This document shows, piece after piece, positions 45,171 through 52,429 of a stretch of DNA of 64,000 bases (positions within the stretch are counted from its first letter, which is position 1; each line of letters starts with the position of its first letter). The position numbers and the translations under genes are program-made. The stretch is from assembly GCF_937129435.1 (NCBI RefSeq), contig NZ_CAKZNF010000024.1, positions 1 to 64,000 on the forward strand, written 5' to 3'. The notes beneath the pieces are model-generated. The model worked only from the letters and a program-made list of their open reading frames with translations. It was not told where the DNA came from and made no database searches. Origin of the DNA: an uncultured Parasphingopyxis sp. GTDB lineage: Bacteria > Pseudomonadota > Alphaproteobacteria > Sphingomonadales > Sphingomonadaceae.

Positions 45171-45974
45171 ATGTCATCGCTCGGCCAGCAACTCGCGCCG
45201 CATTTGCCTTTGCTCCGCAGGTTCGCGCGCGCCCTGACCGGCAGTCAGCACCATGGCGACACGTTCGTCCGGGCGACGCTGGAATCGATCGTTGCGGCAC
45301 CCGACGAATTTCCCCGCGACGTCGATCCGCGTCTCGGCCTATATGCAAGTTTCCTGAAAATCTGGAGTTCGGCAGAATTGTCGGACGATCTGGCGGACAC
45401 GCTGGCGGGCACCGGTGATCGCGCCGATGTCGCCTCGGCGCGCCTTGCGATGATCGACAAGCGGTCGCGGCAGGCGCTGCTGCTGACCGAAGTGGAGGGA
45501 TTCTCCCGCGAAGACGTCGCCTATCTGCTCGAGGCCGATCTCGACGAGGTGTCCGGTCTGGTCGAAACGGCGCGCGAGGAAATCGACAATCAGCTGCGTA
45601 CGCAGGTTCTGATCATCGAAGACGAACCGATCATCGCGATGGACCTGGAGGGGATCGTTCGCGATCTCGGCCATGACGTGGTCGGCATCGCCGTGACGCA
45701 TCGCGAGGCCGTCGATCAGGCCAAGGGCGAAACGCCGGGTCTCGTGCTCGCCGATATTCAGCTCGCCGACGACAGTTCAGGGATCGAGGCGGTGCAGGAA
45801 ATCCTGACCGACATCGATATTCCCGTCATCTTCATCACCGCTTTCCCCGAACGATTGCTGACGGGCGAACGCCCCGAACCGGCCTTCCTGATTACGAAGC
45901 CGTTCCAGCATGCTACGATCAAGGCGGCCATCGCGCAGGCATTGTTCTTCAACAAGACCACATTGCCGGCCTAG
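45171..45974 (+). CDS. phyR: general stress response regulator PhyR
   Basis: 267 residues: a sigma-like N-terminal half (about 1-130, LGQQLAPHLPLLRRFARALTGS ... ALLLTEVEGFSREDVAYLLEAD) fused to a receiver domain (about 140-260) with QVLIIEDEPIIAMDLEG, phospho-acceptor Asp195 in LVLADIQLADDSSG and Lys243 in LITKPFQH. On phosphorylation the sigma-like half binds NepR, releasing EcfG. ATG 45171 has GGGAG 9 nt upstream; the extra 45 upstream codons have no conserved content. Divergent from nepR. Confidence 0.95.
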   Translation: MSSLGQQLAPHLPLLRRFARALTGSQHHGDTFVRATLESIVAAPDEFPRDVDPRLGLYASFLKIWSSAELSDDLADTLAGTGDRADVASARLAMIDKRSRQALLLTEVEGFSREDVAYLLEADLDEVSGLVETAREEIDNQLRTQVLIIEDEPIIAMDLEGIVRDLGHDVVGIAVTHREAVDQAKGETPGLVLADIQLADDSSGIEAVQEILTDIDIPVIFITAFPERLLTGERPEPAFLITKPFQHATIKAAIAQALFFNKTTLPA

Positions 45975-46022
45975 CGGCGGGCGACAGCCACGCCTAAGTC
46001 AGAACGAGAAAAGGACGCCACC

Positions 46023-46163
46023 ATGACCGAAGAAGATCCGCATCTTTCGAAAACGGAGGCGCGCGCAGGCGCGACCCCGCATATGACGCGCGTGATCCTC
46101 GCCTTCTCGCTCATTCTGATCGTGGGAATTTTCGTGCTGCTTTACCTGTTCTGGAAAAACTAG
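46023..46163 (+). CDS. 46-residue single-pass membrane peptide in the stress locus
   Basis: MTEEDPHLSKTEARAGATP followed by a hydrophobic helix (about 22-44, RVILAFSLILIVGIFVLLYL) and a short WKN tail. ATG 46023 has AAGGA 7 nt upstream. The stop codon lies inside a perfect palindrome (46151-46173). Codon use is consistent with a real gene. It lies between phyR and ecfG, so it probably belongs to this transcript. I know of no named family. Confidence 0.7.
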   Translation: MTEEDPHLSKTEARAGATPHMTRVILAFSLILIVGIFVLLYLFWKN

Positions 46164-46173
46164 ATTTTTCCAG
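46151..46173. repeat. perfect 9-bp inverted repeat over the small gene's stop
   Basis: CTGGAAAAA-CTAGA-TTTTTCCAG, 5-nt spacer. It contains the TAG of the 46-residue membrane peptide. It is A/T-rich, so a weak RNA hairpin at most; as DNA it is fully symmetric and could be an operator. Confidence 0.6.
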
Positions 46174-46191
46174 TAAATACAATGCACTGGG

Positions 46192-46220
46192 CTTTGTCAT
46201 CGCTTGGGTTTATGACAAAG
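46192..46220. promoter_or_regulatory. inverted repeat directly before GGAAC upstream of ecfG
   Basis: CTTTGTCAT (46192-46200) and ATGACAAAG (46212-46220) are exact reverse complements with an 11-nt spacer. They abut GGGAAC (GGAAC 46221-46225), the -35 sequence of EcfG promoters, though no good -10 follows. Location 44 nt before the ecfG start fits an operator or a regulatory hairpin in the leader. Confidence 0.5.
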
Positions 46221-46263
46221 GGAACGCGCGCCGAATCGGCAAGCGCTAGGCGGGGCTGACGAA

Positions 46264-46899
46264 TTGGCGAAAAATTCCAACACAGCCGATAAGGGCGGCG
46301 AGGCAAAGGAAAAGCCGACGCCGTTGCCCGATGACGAGTTCAAGGTCCAGCTGGGCCAGGTGATCCCGCATCTTCGCGCCTTCGGCCGGTCGCTTTCGGG
46401 CAACCGCGAGACCGCCGACGATCTGGTGCAGGAGACGCTGCTCAAGGCATGGGCGGCGCGCGAGCGTTTCCAGGCCGGCACCAATATGCGCGCCTGGACG
46501 TTCATCATCCTGCGCAACCTGTTCCTCTCCCAGATGCGGCGCGCCCGGTTCAAGGGCGAATGGGACGAAATGGCCGCCGACAAGCTGCTCGCGGCGCCGG
46601 CGAGCCAGGACCGTCATATCGAATTGAACGACATGCAGCGCGCGCTGCTGAAGCTGCCCGAACCCCAGCGCGAAGCGCTGATCCTCGTCGGTGCGGGCGG
46701 TTTTGCCTATGAAGAGGCGGCGGAAATCTGCGGCTGCGCGGTCGGCACGATCAAGAGCCGCGTGGCCCGGGGCCGGTCCGCGCTCGAAGCGTTGCTGGAA
46801 GAGGGCGATCTCAATCCCCGATCCGAAACCACCGGAAAATCCGATTTGAGCGCGCTTCAGGAAATCATGGACGAGGTCGACGAACTCAGCAACCGCTGA
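46264..46899 (+). CDS. ecfG: general stress response ECF sigma factor EcfG
   Basis: 211 residues. Sigma region 2 (FKVQLGQVIPHLRAFGRSLSGNRETADDLVQETLLKAWAARERF ... NMRAWTFIILRNLFLSQMRR) and region 4 (LPEPQREALILVGAGGFAYEEAAEICGCAVGTIKSRVARGRSAL) match the EcfG (ECF15) group. It is the target of NepR. No ATG or GTG is in frame before the fold. The best start is TTG 46264, with AGGCGGGG 8 nt upstream. It follows phyR and the small membrane gene, not nepR. Confidence 0.92.
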   Translation: MAKNSNTADKGGEAKEKPTPLPDDEFKVQLGQVIPHLRAFGRSLSGNRETADDLVQETLLKAWAARERFQAGTNMRAWTFIILRNLFLSQMRRARFKGEWDEMAADKLLAAPASQDRHIELNDMQRALLKLPEPQREALILVGAGGFAYEEAAEICGCAVGTIKSRVARGRSALEALLEEGDLNPRSETTGKSDLSALQEIMDEVDELSNR

Positions 46900-46905
46900 G
46901 CCGGC

Positions 46906-47079
46906 CTAGGTGATCAGGCCGAGCAGGCGGTCGAATTCCTGGGCGTTTTCGTCCTTGTTGTGCTGCTCGCCAAAGGCCTTGCGCAGCACTTCGCCTACCC
47001 GGTTCGTCGGTTTCGCTTCGAACCGGATATGGCGCGGGTTTTCGCGCCCGGATTCAGATCGGGATGGCTTTTCACGCAT
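46906..47079 (-). CDS. 57-residue NepR-like hypothetical protein convergent with ecfG
   Basis: Starts MREKPSRSESGRENPRHIRF and ends VGEVLRKAFGEQHNKDENAQEFDRLLGLIT. The C-terminal half lines up with the NepR core encoded 2 kb away: VLRKAF against ALRSVY, a shared Glu two positions on, then EFDRLLGLI against EMLDLLGKL. The NepR proline is absent. Codon third positions are G/C-rich as in real genes. Its stop is 6 nt from the ecfG stop. The start could instead be ATG 47088; neither has a clear ribosome-binding site. Whether it binds EcfG is unknown. Confidence 0.6.
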   Translation of the reverse strand: MREKPSRSESGRENPRHIRFEAKPTNRVGEVLRKAFGEQHNKDENAQEFDRLLGLIT

Positions 47080-47142
47080 AGAGAACATTGGAACGCACAA
47101 ATGGCGGTGAAGGTTTCCACTTTGCATGTTTGACCGGAACTG

Positions 47143-49866
47143 ATGCACAAAAGCGACATGGAAACGAACGGCGATCCGCCCGATTTCGGTTCGGTCTGGG
47201 ACAGGGCCCGGGCCCATGCGCCGTTCCTCGCGCGCCTCGGCGAACGCAACCCCGACATGCTCGAACGCGCGCGGGCCGGTGAGTGGGTGCCGGAATGGAC
47301 GGACGCGGGCGATACGCCGGATCGCGTCGCCGAAACTCTGCGGCGCGACAAGCAGCGGCTCGCGCTCGGCGTGGCGCTCGGCGACCTTGCGGGCGCGCTC
47401 CCGTTCGAACGTGTCGTCCATGCGCTCAGCGACTTCGCCGATCATGCGACAGCGGCGGCGATCGCGGCGGCGATGCACGAGGTGACGGGTGCGGACGGTG
47501 TCGAGGGGATGAGCGTGCTCGCGCTCGGCAAGCATGGCAGCCGCGAACTCAACTATTCGTCGGACATCGATCTCGTCCTGCTGCTCGATCCCGATCGCCT
47601 TGCTTCGCCCAAGGGCGATCCGCGCGACACCGCCGTGCGGATCGGCCGCAAATTCGTGGGGCTGCTGCAGGACCGGACGCAGGACGGCTATGTCTTTCGC
47701 GTCGATCTGCGGCTGCGGCCCTCGCCCGAGGTGACGCCGATCGCGCTGCCGGTGAATGCGGCGATTTCGCATTACGAAACGATCGCGGAAGCCTGGGAGC
47801 GTGCGGCCTTTATCCGTGCACGGCATGTCGGCGGCGACGCGTCGATCTCGGCCTATTTTCTCGATGCGCTGCGGCCCTTCGTCTGGCGCAGCGCGCTCGA
47901 TTTCGGCACGATCAGCGAGATACGCGGTATCTCCAAGCGCATCCGCGATCATCATTCGCGCGGCCAGACTTTCGGTCCGGGCTTCGATCTGAAGCGCGGC
48001 CGTGGCGGCATCCGGGAAATCGAATTTTTCGCGCAGATCCACCAGCTCATCCATGGCGGCCGCGATCCGTCGCTTCGCGAGCCGGCAACGCTCGATGCGC
48101 TGGCGGCGCTCGCCGATGCGGGCTGGATCGGCAATGGGGAGGCGGAAACGCTGTCCGCGCATTACCGATTGTTCCGGACGATCGAACACCGGCTGCAGAT
48201 GGTGGAGGACCAGCAGACGCACAGGCTGCCCACCGACGGGGCCGCGCTCGACAATGTCGCCCGGCTCCATGGGCTTGCCGATGGTGACACGCTGATCGCA
48301 TTGCTTGCCGACAAGGTGGCCTGGGTTGGCGATGCCTATGACCGGTTCGACGAAACGGACGAACCCCAGGACGCGATGCCCCGCGATCCGGCGGAGCTGG
48401 AAAGATGGCTGGCCGACACGGGTTTTTCCGACTCGGAAGGCGCCGTCCGCCGGATCGAGCGCTGGCGCACCGGCAGTGTCGGGGCGACCCGGTCGAAGGC
48501 CTCGCGCGAGGCGCTAGAGGCAATCCTGCCGCAGCTCATCTCCGATCTCGGCGCTTCGCCGGCGCCGATCACCGCGCTCAATCGCCTCGACAGCCTGCTC
48601 GATCGCCTGCCGAGCGCACTCAACCTGTTCCGGCTGCTCGAGGCGCGCCCGGGCCTGGGGGCTTTGCTGACCGACATTCTGGCGCATGCGCCCGCGCTCG
48701 CCGACGAACTGGCGCGGCGGGCGGAGCTGTTCGACGGCCTGATCGACGCGACCGCGCTCGACCCGCCCGAACCGGTCGGCGAGCTCGTGGAGATCTTTCG
48801 CGAGCGGACCGCCGGTCTCGACTATCAGGAGGTGCTCGACCGGATGCGGCAGCTCGTCGGCGAGGAACGGTTCGCGCTCGGCGTGCAGCTGGTCGAAGCC
48901 GCGAGCGATCCGCTCGATGTGGCAGCGGGTTATGCGCGCGTTGCCGAAGCCTCGATCGAGCTTCTCGCCGGCGACACCGTTGACGCGTTTCGCGAGGAAC
49001 ATGGCGAGGTGCCCGGCAGCGAGTTTGTGATCCTGGCGCTCGGCAGGCTCGGCGGCGGCGCGCTGACCCACGCCTCCGACCTCGACCTCGTCTATCTGTT
49101 CACCGGCGACCATGGCGCCGAATCGGACGGCGAACGCCCGCTCGGCGCGACGCGCTATTATCAACGGGTGGCCCAGCGGGTCACCGCCGCGCTGAGCGTC
49201 CCGACGGCCGCTGGCCCGCTCTACGAGGTCGACACCAGGCTGCGGCCCTCGGGCGGCCAGGGGCTGATCGCCGTGTCGCTCGACAGTTTCGAGGGCTATC
49301 AGCGGCAGAGCGCCTGGACCTGGGAGCATATGGCGCTCGCCCGCGCCCGGCCGGTCTACGGTTCGCCCGAAGCGCGCGAAAAGCTCAGCGGGATTATCCG
49401 CGAAACGCTCATTCGGCCGCGCGATCCGGAAAAGCTTCTGGCTGATGCCCGCAATATGCGCGCCGAGATCACCGCGGCAAAGCCGCCCGCCGGTGCGCTC
49501 GACGTCAAGCTCGTACCGGGCGGGCTCGTCGATCTCGAATTCTGCACCCATGTGGCGCAATTGCGCGAGGGCAAGGGGCTTTCGCCCTATCTGCCCGAGG
49601 CGATTGGTGCCCTGATCGAAGCGGGCGTGCTCGATCCGGGCATGGCCGCCGCGCATGATCTGCTGACGCGGATGCTCGTGACGCTCCGGCTCGTCTCGCC
49701 CGATTCGACCGAGGTTTCGCCGGCCAGTCGCTCGCTCGTCGCCAAGGCCTGCCATGTCAAGGATTGGGACGCGCTGGTTGAAGCCTATGACAAAGCCCGG
49801 CATTGCGTGCGCGAACAGTTCGAGGCGCTCGGCCTCGCCAGCGATGAGGAAGGACAGACCCGATGA
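47143..49866 (+). CDS. glnE: glutamine synthetase adenylyltransferase/deadenylase GlnE
   Basis: Bifunctional enzyme that adenylylates and deadenylylates glutamine synthetase in response to nitrogen status via PII. 907 residues with two nucleotidyltransferase domains: LGKHGSRELNYSSDIDLVLL near 125 (deadenylylase) and LGRLGGGALTHASDLDLVYL near 628 (adenylylase), each with the paired Asp. DLKRGRGGIREIEFFAQIHQL near 282 and KLVPGGLVDLEFCTHV near 785 are conserved interdomain features. Start ATG 47143 or METNG at 47158. Overlaps the peroxiredoxin gene (ATGA). Confidence 0.96.
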   Translation: MHKSDMETNGDPPDFGSVWDRARAHAPFLARLGERNPDMLERARAGEWVPEWTDAGDTPDRVAETLRRDKQRLALGVALGDLAGALPFERVVHALSDFADHATAAAIAAAMHEVTGADGVEGMSVLALGKHGSRELNYSSDIDLVLLLDPDRLASPKGDPRDTAVRIGRKFVGLLQDRTQDGYVFRVDLRLRPSPEVTPIALPVNAAISHYETIAEAWERAAFIRARHVGGDASISAYFLDALRPFVWRSALDFGTISEIRGISKRIRDHHSRGQTFGPGFDLKRGRGGIREIEFFAQIHQLIHGGRDPSLREPATLDALAALADAGWIGNGEAETLSAHYRLFRTIEHRLQMVEDQQTHRLPTDGAALDNVARLHGLADGDTLIALLADKVAWVGDAYDRFDETDEPQDAMPRDPAELERWLADTGFSDSEGAVRRIERWRTGSVGATRSKASREALEAILPQLISDLGASPAPITALNRLDSLLDRLPSALNLFRLLEARPGLGALLTDILAHAPALADELARRAELFDGLIDATALDPPEPVGELVEIFRERTAGLDYQEVLDRMRQLVGEERFALGVQLVEAASDPLDVAAGYARVAEASIELLAGDTVDAFREEHGEVPGSEFVILALGRLGGGALTHASDLDLVYLFTGDHGAESDGERPLGATRYYQRVAQRVTAALSVPTAAGPLYEVDTRLRPSGGQGLIAVSLDSFEGYQRQSAWTWEHMALARARPVYGSPEAREKLSGIIRETLIRPRDPEKLLADARNMRAEITAAKPPAGALDVKLVPGGLVDLEFCTHVAQLREGKGLSPYLPEAIGALIEAGVLDPGMAAAHDLLTRMLVTLRLVSPDSTEVSPASRSLVAKACHVKDWDALVEAYDKARHCVREQFEALGLASDEEGQTR

Positions 49867-50330
49867 TCGAAGCCGGAGACAAGGCCCCCGACGTCACCCT
49901 GCAGATGACCGACGAGAGCGAAGCCAAACTGTCGAGTTTCAAGGGCAAGCCGCTCGTCCTCTATTTCTATCCGAAGGACGATACGCCCGGCTGCACCAAG
50001 GAAGCGCTGCAGTTCACCGAGCTTGCCAAGGAGTTCGACAAGGCCGGGGTGAAGGTGATCGGCGTTTCGAAGGACCCGCCGGCCAAGCACGAGAAGTTCA
50101 TCGCCAAGCACGATCTCGCCATCGATCTCGCGACCGACGCCGATGGCAGCGTGACCGAGGCGTTCGGCGTCTGGGTCGAGAAGAATATGTACGGCCGCAA
50201 ATATATGGGCATCCAGCGCGCGACCTTCCTGATCGATGCCAAGGGCAAGGTCGTAAAGGTCTGGCCCAAGGTGAAGGTCGCCGGCCATGCAGAGGATGTG
50301 CTGGCCGAAGCGAAGGCGCTCGACGCCTAG
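49863..50330 (+). CDS. bcp: peroxiredoxin, Bcp/PrxQ family
   Basis: Thiol peroxidase reducing H2O2 and organic hydroperoxides with thioredoxin. 155 residues. YFYPKDDTPGCTKEALQF contains the peroxidatic Cys44; the PrxQ resolving Cys normally five residues later is replaced by Leu, so this is a one-Cys-type variant. Later RATFLIDAKGKV is typical. It overlaps glnE by 4 nt and precedes the DUF455 gene by 14 nt. Confidence 0.93.
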   Translation: MIEAGDKAPDVTLQMTDESEAKLSSFKGKPLVLYFYPKDDTPGCTKEALQFTELAKEFDKAGVKVIGVSKDPPAKHEKFIAKHDLAIDLATDADGSVTEAFGVWVEKNMYGRKYMGIQRATFLIDAKGKVVKVWPKVKVAGHAEDVLAEAKALDA

Positions 50331-50344
50331 AAACGTTTTCCACC

Positions 50345-51148
50345 ATGGAATCGATTGCCAGCGCGGCCCGTTCGGTCCTTCTGAGCGCGGCGCCGAACGA
50401 AAAGGTGATGCGCGCGCGGCAGGTGGCGCGCGCATGGCGGGGCGGTTTGCTGGCGCACCGTTTCGATGTCCCGATGCCCGACGAACCGGCGCGGCCCGAG
50501 GCGCCCGCGCTGCTGCCGCCCAATCGGATGCCCCGGCGGGGGAAGATCGGGTCGGAGCGCGGCCGTGTGGCGATGCTCCACGCGCTCGCCCATATCGAAT
50601 TCGTCGCGATCGATCTGGCGTTCGACCTGATCGGCCGTTTCGGCGGTGAATTCCCGCGCGATTTCGTCGACGACTGGATCCGCGTCGGGGCGGAAGAGGC
50701 GATGCATTTCGCGCTGCTCGACCGGCGACTGAAGTCTCTGGGGAGCGGCTATGGCGCGCTGCCCGCCCATGGCGGCCTGTGGGAATCGGCGCAGGATACA
50801 GCGCATGACAGGGTGGCGCGGCTTGCCGTGGTGCCGATGGTGCTCGAAGCACGCGGGCTGGACGTCACCCCCGCAACGGTCGACCGCTTCCGCGCCGCAG
50901 GCGACAAGAGGTCGGCAGAGATCCTCGAACGCATCGCCCGCGACGAAATCAGGCATGTGCATTTTGGCGTGAAATGGTTCGAATCGTGCTGCGCGGAGCA
51001 AGATTTGCTCCCTGAGGCGCACTGGCAATTGCTCGTAAAACGGTACTTTAACGGCCGGCTGAAGCCTCCGTTCAACGCTTCGGCGCGTCGACAAGCCGGT
51101 TTGTCCCGCGAATACTATCTTCCGCTTGCTTCGGTGGAACCTTGTTAA
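50345..51148 (+). CDS. DUF455 ferritin-like domain protein
   Basis: 267 residues. The helical core has the diiron ligand pattern of ferritin-like proteins: HALAHIEFVAIDLAFD near 84, VGAEEAMHFALLDRRL near 121, and IARDEIRHVHFGVKWF near 201. The DUF455 family has no established reaction; relatives include tRNA-modifying and oxygenating diiron enzymes. The start ATG 50345 lies 14 nt after the peroxiredoxin gene, likely the same transcript. Confidence 0.85.
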   Translation: MESIASAARSVLLSAAPNEKVMRARQVARAWRGGLLAHRFDVPMPDEPARPEAPALLPPNRMPRRGKIGSERGRVAMLHALAHIEFVAIDLAFDLIGRFGGEFPRDFVDDWIRVGAEEAMHFALLDRRLKSLGSGYGALPAHGGLWESAQDTAHDRVARLAVVPMVLEARGLDVTPATVDRFRAAGDKRSAEILERIARDEIRHVHFGVKWFESCCAEQDLLPEAHWQLLVKRYFNGRLKPPFNASARRQAGLSREYYLPLASVEPC

Positions 51149-51221
51149 CAAACAGGCTCCAGACCGGTTGCGGGGAGGGCATTGCCGCCTCCGGAATACA
51201 AGGTTTCACAAAGGCGTAGAC

Positions 51222-51233
51222 GGTTAATTAACC
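51222..51233. promoter_or_regulatory. perfect 12-bp palindrome upstream of the M23 peptidase gene
   Basis: GGTTAATTAACC lies 28 nt before the ATG at 51262. It is A/T-rich and fully symmetric in a G+C-rich region, and so could be a regulator site. It contains two adjacent TTAA half-sites but not the TTAA-N7-TTAA spacing of CtrA. Confidence 0.35.
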
Positions 51234-51261
51234 ATCTTCGCCAAGTACGAACGGGTTGCGC

Positions 51262-51927
51262 ATGATGAACATTACTCGCCTTTTCCATTTCACGCGCCAG
51301 TCGCTGGCGCAGCCAATCTTCGCCGCGGCGGCATTCGTGTCCGCCGCGTTTTTTATGGCTGCCGCTCCGGCACAGGCACAGACGCAGGGCAATAACAGCG
51401 AAGTTCGCGCGCTGTTCGCCAACTGGCAGCAGGACGCGCGTCAGCGTCAGGGCGTCATGGCGATCCCCTCGGGACGCCCCGTCGAAAATTACCGCCTCAC
51501 CAGCAGCTTCGGCACACGCAGCGATCCGTTCGGCGCCGGCCGCCGCCGGCATAACGGCCTCGACATGGCAGGTCCGATCGGCACCCCGATCTATGCCACC
51601 GCCGACGGCATCGTCGGCCGTGCGCAGTGGGTCGGTGGCTATGGCAATTATGTCGAAATCAATCATGGCGGCGACATGCAGACGCGCTACGGCCATATGT
51701 CGCGCATCCTGGTCGAGCCGGGCGCCCGCGTCACCCGCGGCCAGATGATCGGCCATATGGGCTCGACCGGCCGTTCGACAGGCAGCCATCTCCATTACGA
51801 GGTCCGCATCGCGGGACGCCCGATCAATCCGGTGCCGTTTCTGACCTCAAACGAATATCTCGCCTCGCTGCCGAACACGCCCAATGCGGTCGAAGGCACG
51901 CAGGTCGCGCTCGGCGCCAGCCAGTAG
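51262..51927 (+). CDS. M23 family metallopeptidase (LytM-type)
   Basis: 221 residues: signal peptide (AAAAFVSAAFFMAAAPAQAQ), then an M23 domain (about 80-195). Zinc ligands are visible: RRHNGLDMAGPIGTPIYAT (H and D) and GSHLHYEVRIAGRPINP (HxH). YGNYVEINHG and YGHMSRILV are also typical. It cleaves peptidoglycan crosslinks or acts as an activator of amidases. The terminator at 51963-51997 follows. The ATG at 51262 starts MMNITRLF; the preceding TTG would add two residues. Confidence 0.92.
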   Translation: MMNITRLFHFTRQSLAQPIFAAAAFVSAAFFMAAAPAQAQTQGNNSEVRALFANWQQDARQRQGVMAIPSGRPVENYRLTSSFGTRSDPFGAGRRRHNGLDMAGPIGTPIYATADGIVGRAQWVGGYGNYVEINHGGDMQTRYGHMSRILVEPGARVTRGQMIGHMGSTGRSTGSHLHYEVRIAGRPINPVPFLTSNEYLASLPNTPNAVEGTQVALGASQ

Positions 51928-51962
51928 CGCCTAACCGCTACGCTTGTACTCCCAAGCGCTAG

Positions 51963-51997
51963 AACGGGTCGCCCGCTTGTCGCGAGCGGCCCGTTTT
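51963..51997 (+). terminator. Rho-independent terminator after the M23 peptidase gene
   Basis: AACGGG pairs with CCCGTT (51963-51968 with 51990-51995), with inner CGCT/AGCG pairing, and ends in TTTT. It lies 36 nt after the stop and just before the erpA start. Confidence 0.75.
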
Positions 51998-52011
51998 CCT
52001 ATCTAGGGTCT

Positions 52012-52359
52012 ATGAGCGAGGTTCAGCCCATCGAAAAGGATATCGGCCTGTCCGAAGCGGCGGCGAAACGCGTGGCCGCGATCGCCGAGCGTCAGGGCAA
52101 GCCCGCGATCCTTCGCCTTGCCGTCGATGGCGGCGGCTGTGCGGGCTTCCAGTACCGTTTCGAAATGGCCGAAAGCGTCGAGGATGACGATGTCACCGCG
52201 GAAACCGGCGGCGTGACGCTGGTCGTCGACACGATCAGCCTCGATCTGGTGCGCGGCAGCGAAGTCGATTTCGTCGAAAATCTCGGCGGCGCGATGTTCC
52301 AGGTCAACAACCCCAACGCCCAGTCAGGTTGCGGCTGTGGAACCAGTTTTTCGATCTAG
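52012..52359 (+). CDS. erpA: iron-sulfur cluster insertion protein ErpA (HesB/IscA family)
   Basis: 115 residues. The A-type carrier cysteines are visible: GGGCAGFQYRFEM near residue 42 and QSGCGCGTSFSI at the C-terminus. It carries Fe-S clusters to target enzymes. Monocistronic: a terminator lies upstream and a 70-nt gap follows. Confidence 0.94.
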   Translation: MSEVQPIEKDIGLSEAAAKRVAAIAERQGKPAILRLAVDGGGCAGFQYRFEMAESVEDDDVTAETGGVTLVVDTISLDLVRGSEVDFVENLGGAMFQVNNPNAQSGCGCGTSFSI

Positions 52360-52429
52360 CGGCGACGCGTCTCCATATGAGCGGTTTATAGTTGGTGAGG
52401 CGGCCACGCCTCGATCGAGCGCTTAACGC

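Noticed and set aside
45171..45974. PhyR taken as an ECF sigma factor
   Set aside because: Its sigma-like half is followed by a complete receiver domain with phospho-acceptor Asp195, so it is the PhyR response regulator.
45999..46187. A minus-strand frame opposite the small membrane gene
   Set aside because: The plus-strand peptide has a ribosome-binding site and a membrane helix. The opposite frame is basic and His-rich without a start site.
46221..46246. GGAAC upstream of ecfG as an EcfG promoter
   Set aside because: No CGTT-like -10 lies 16-17 nt away (the sequence there is GCGC/AGCG), so I keep it only as an observation linked to the palindrome.
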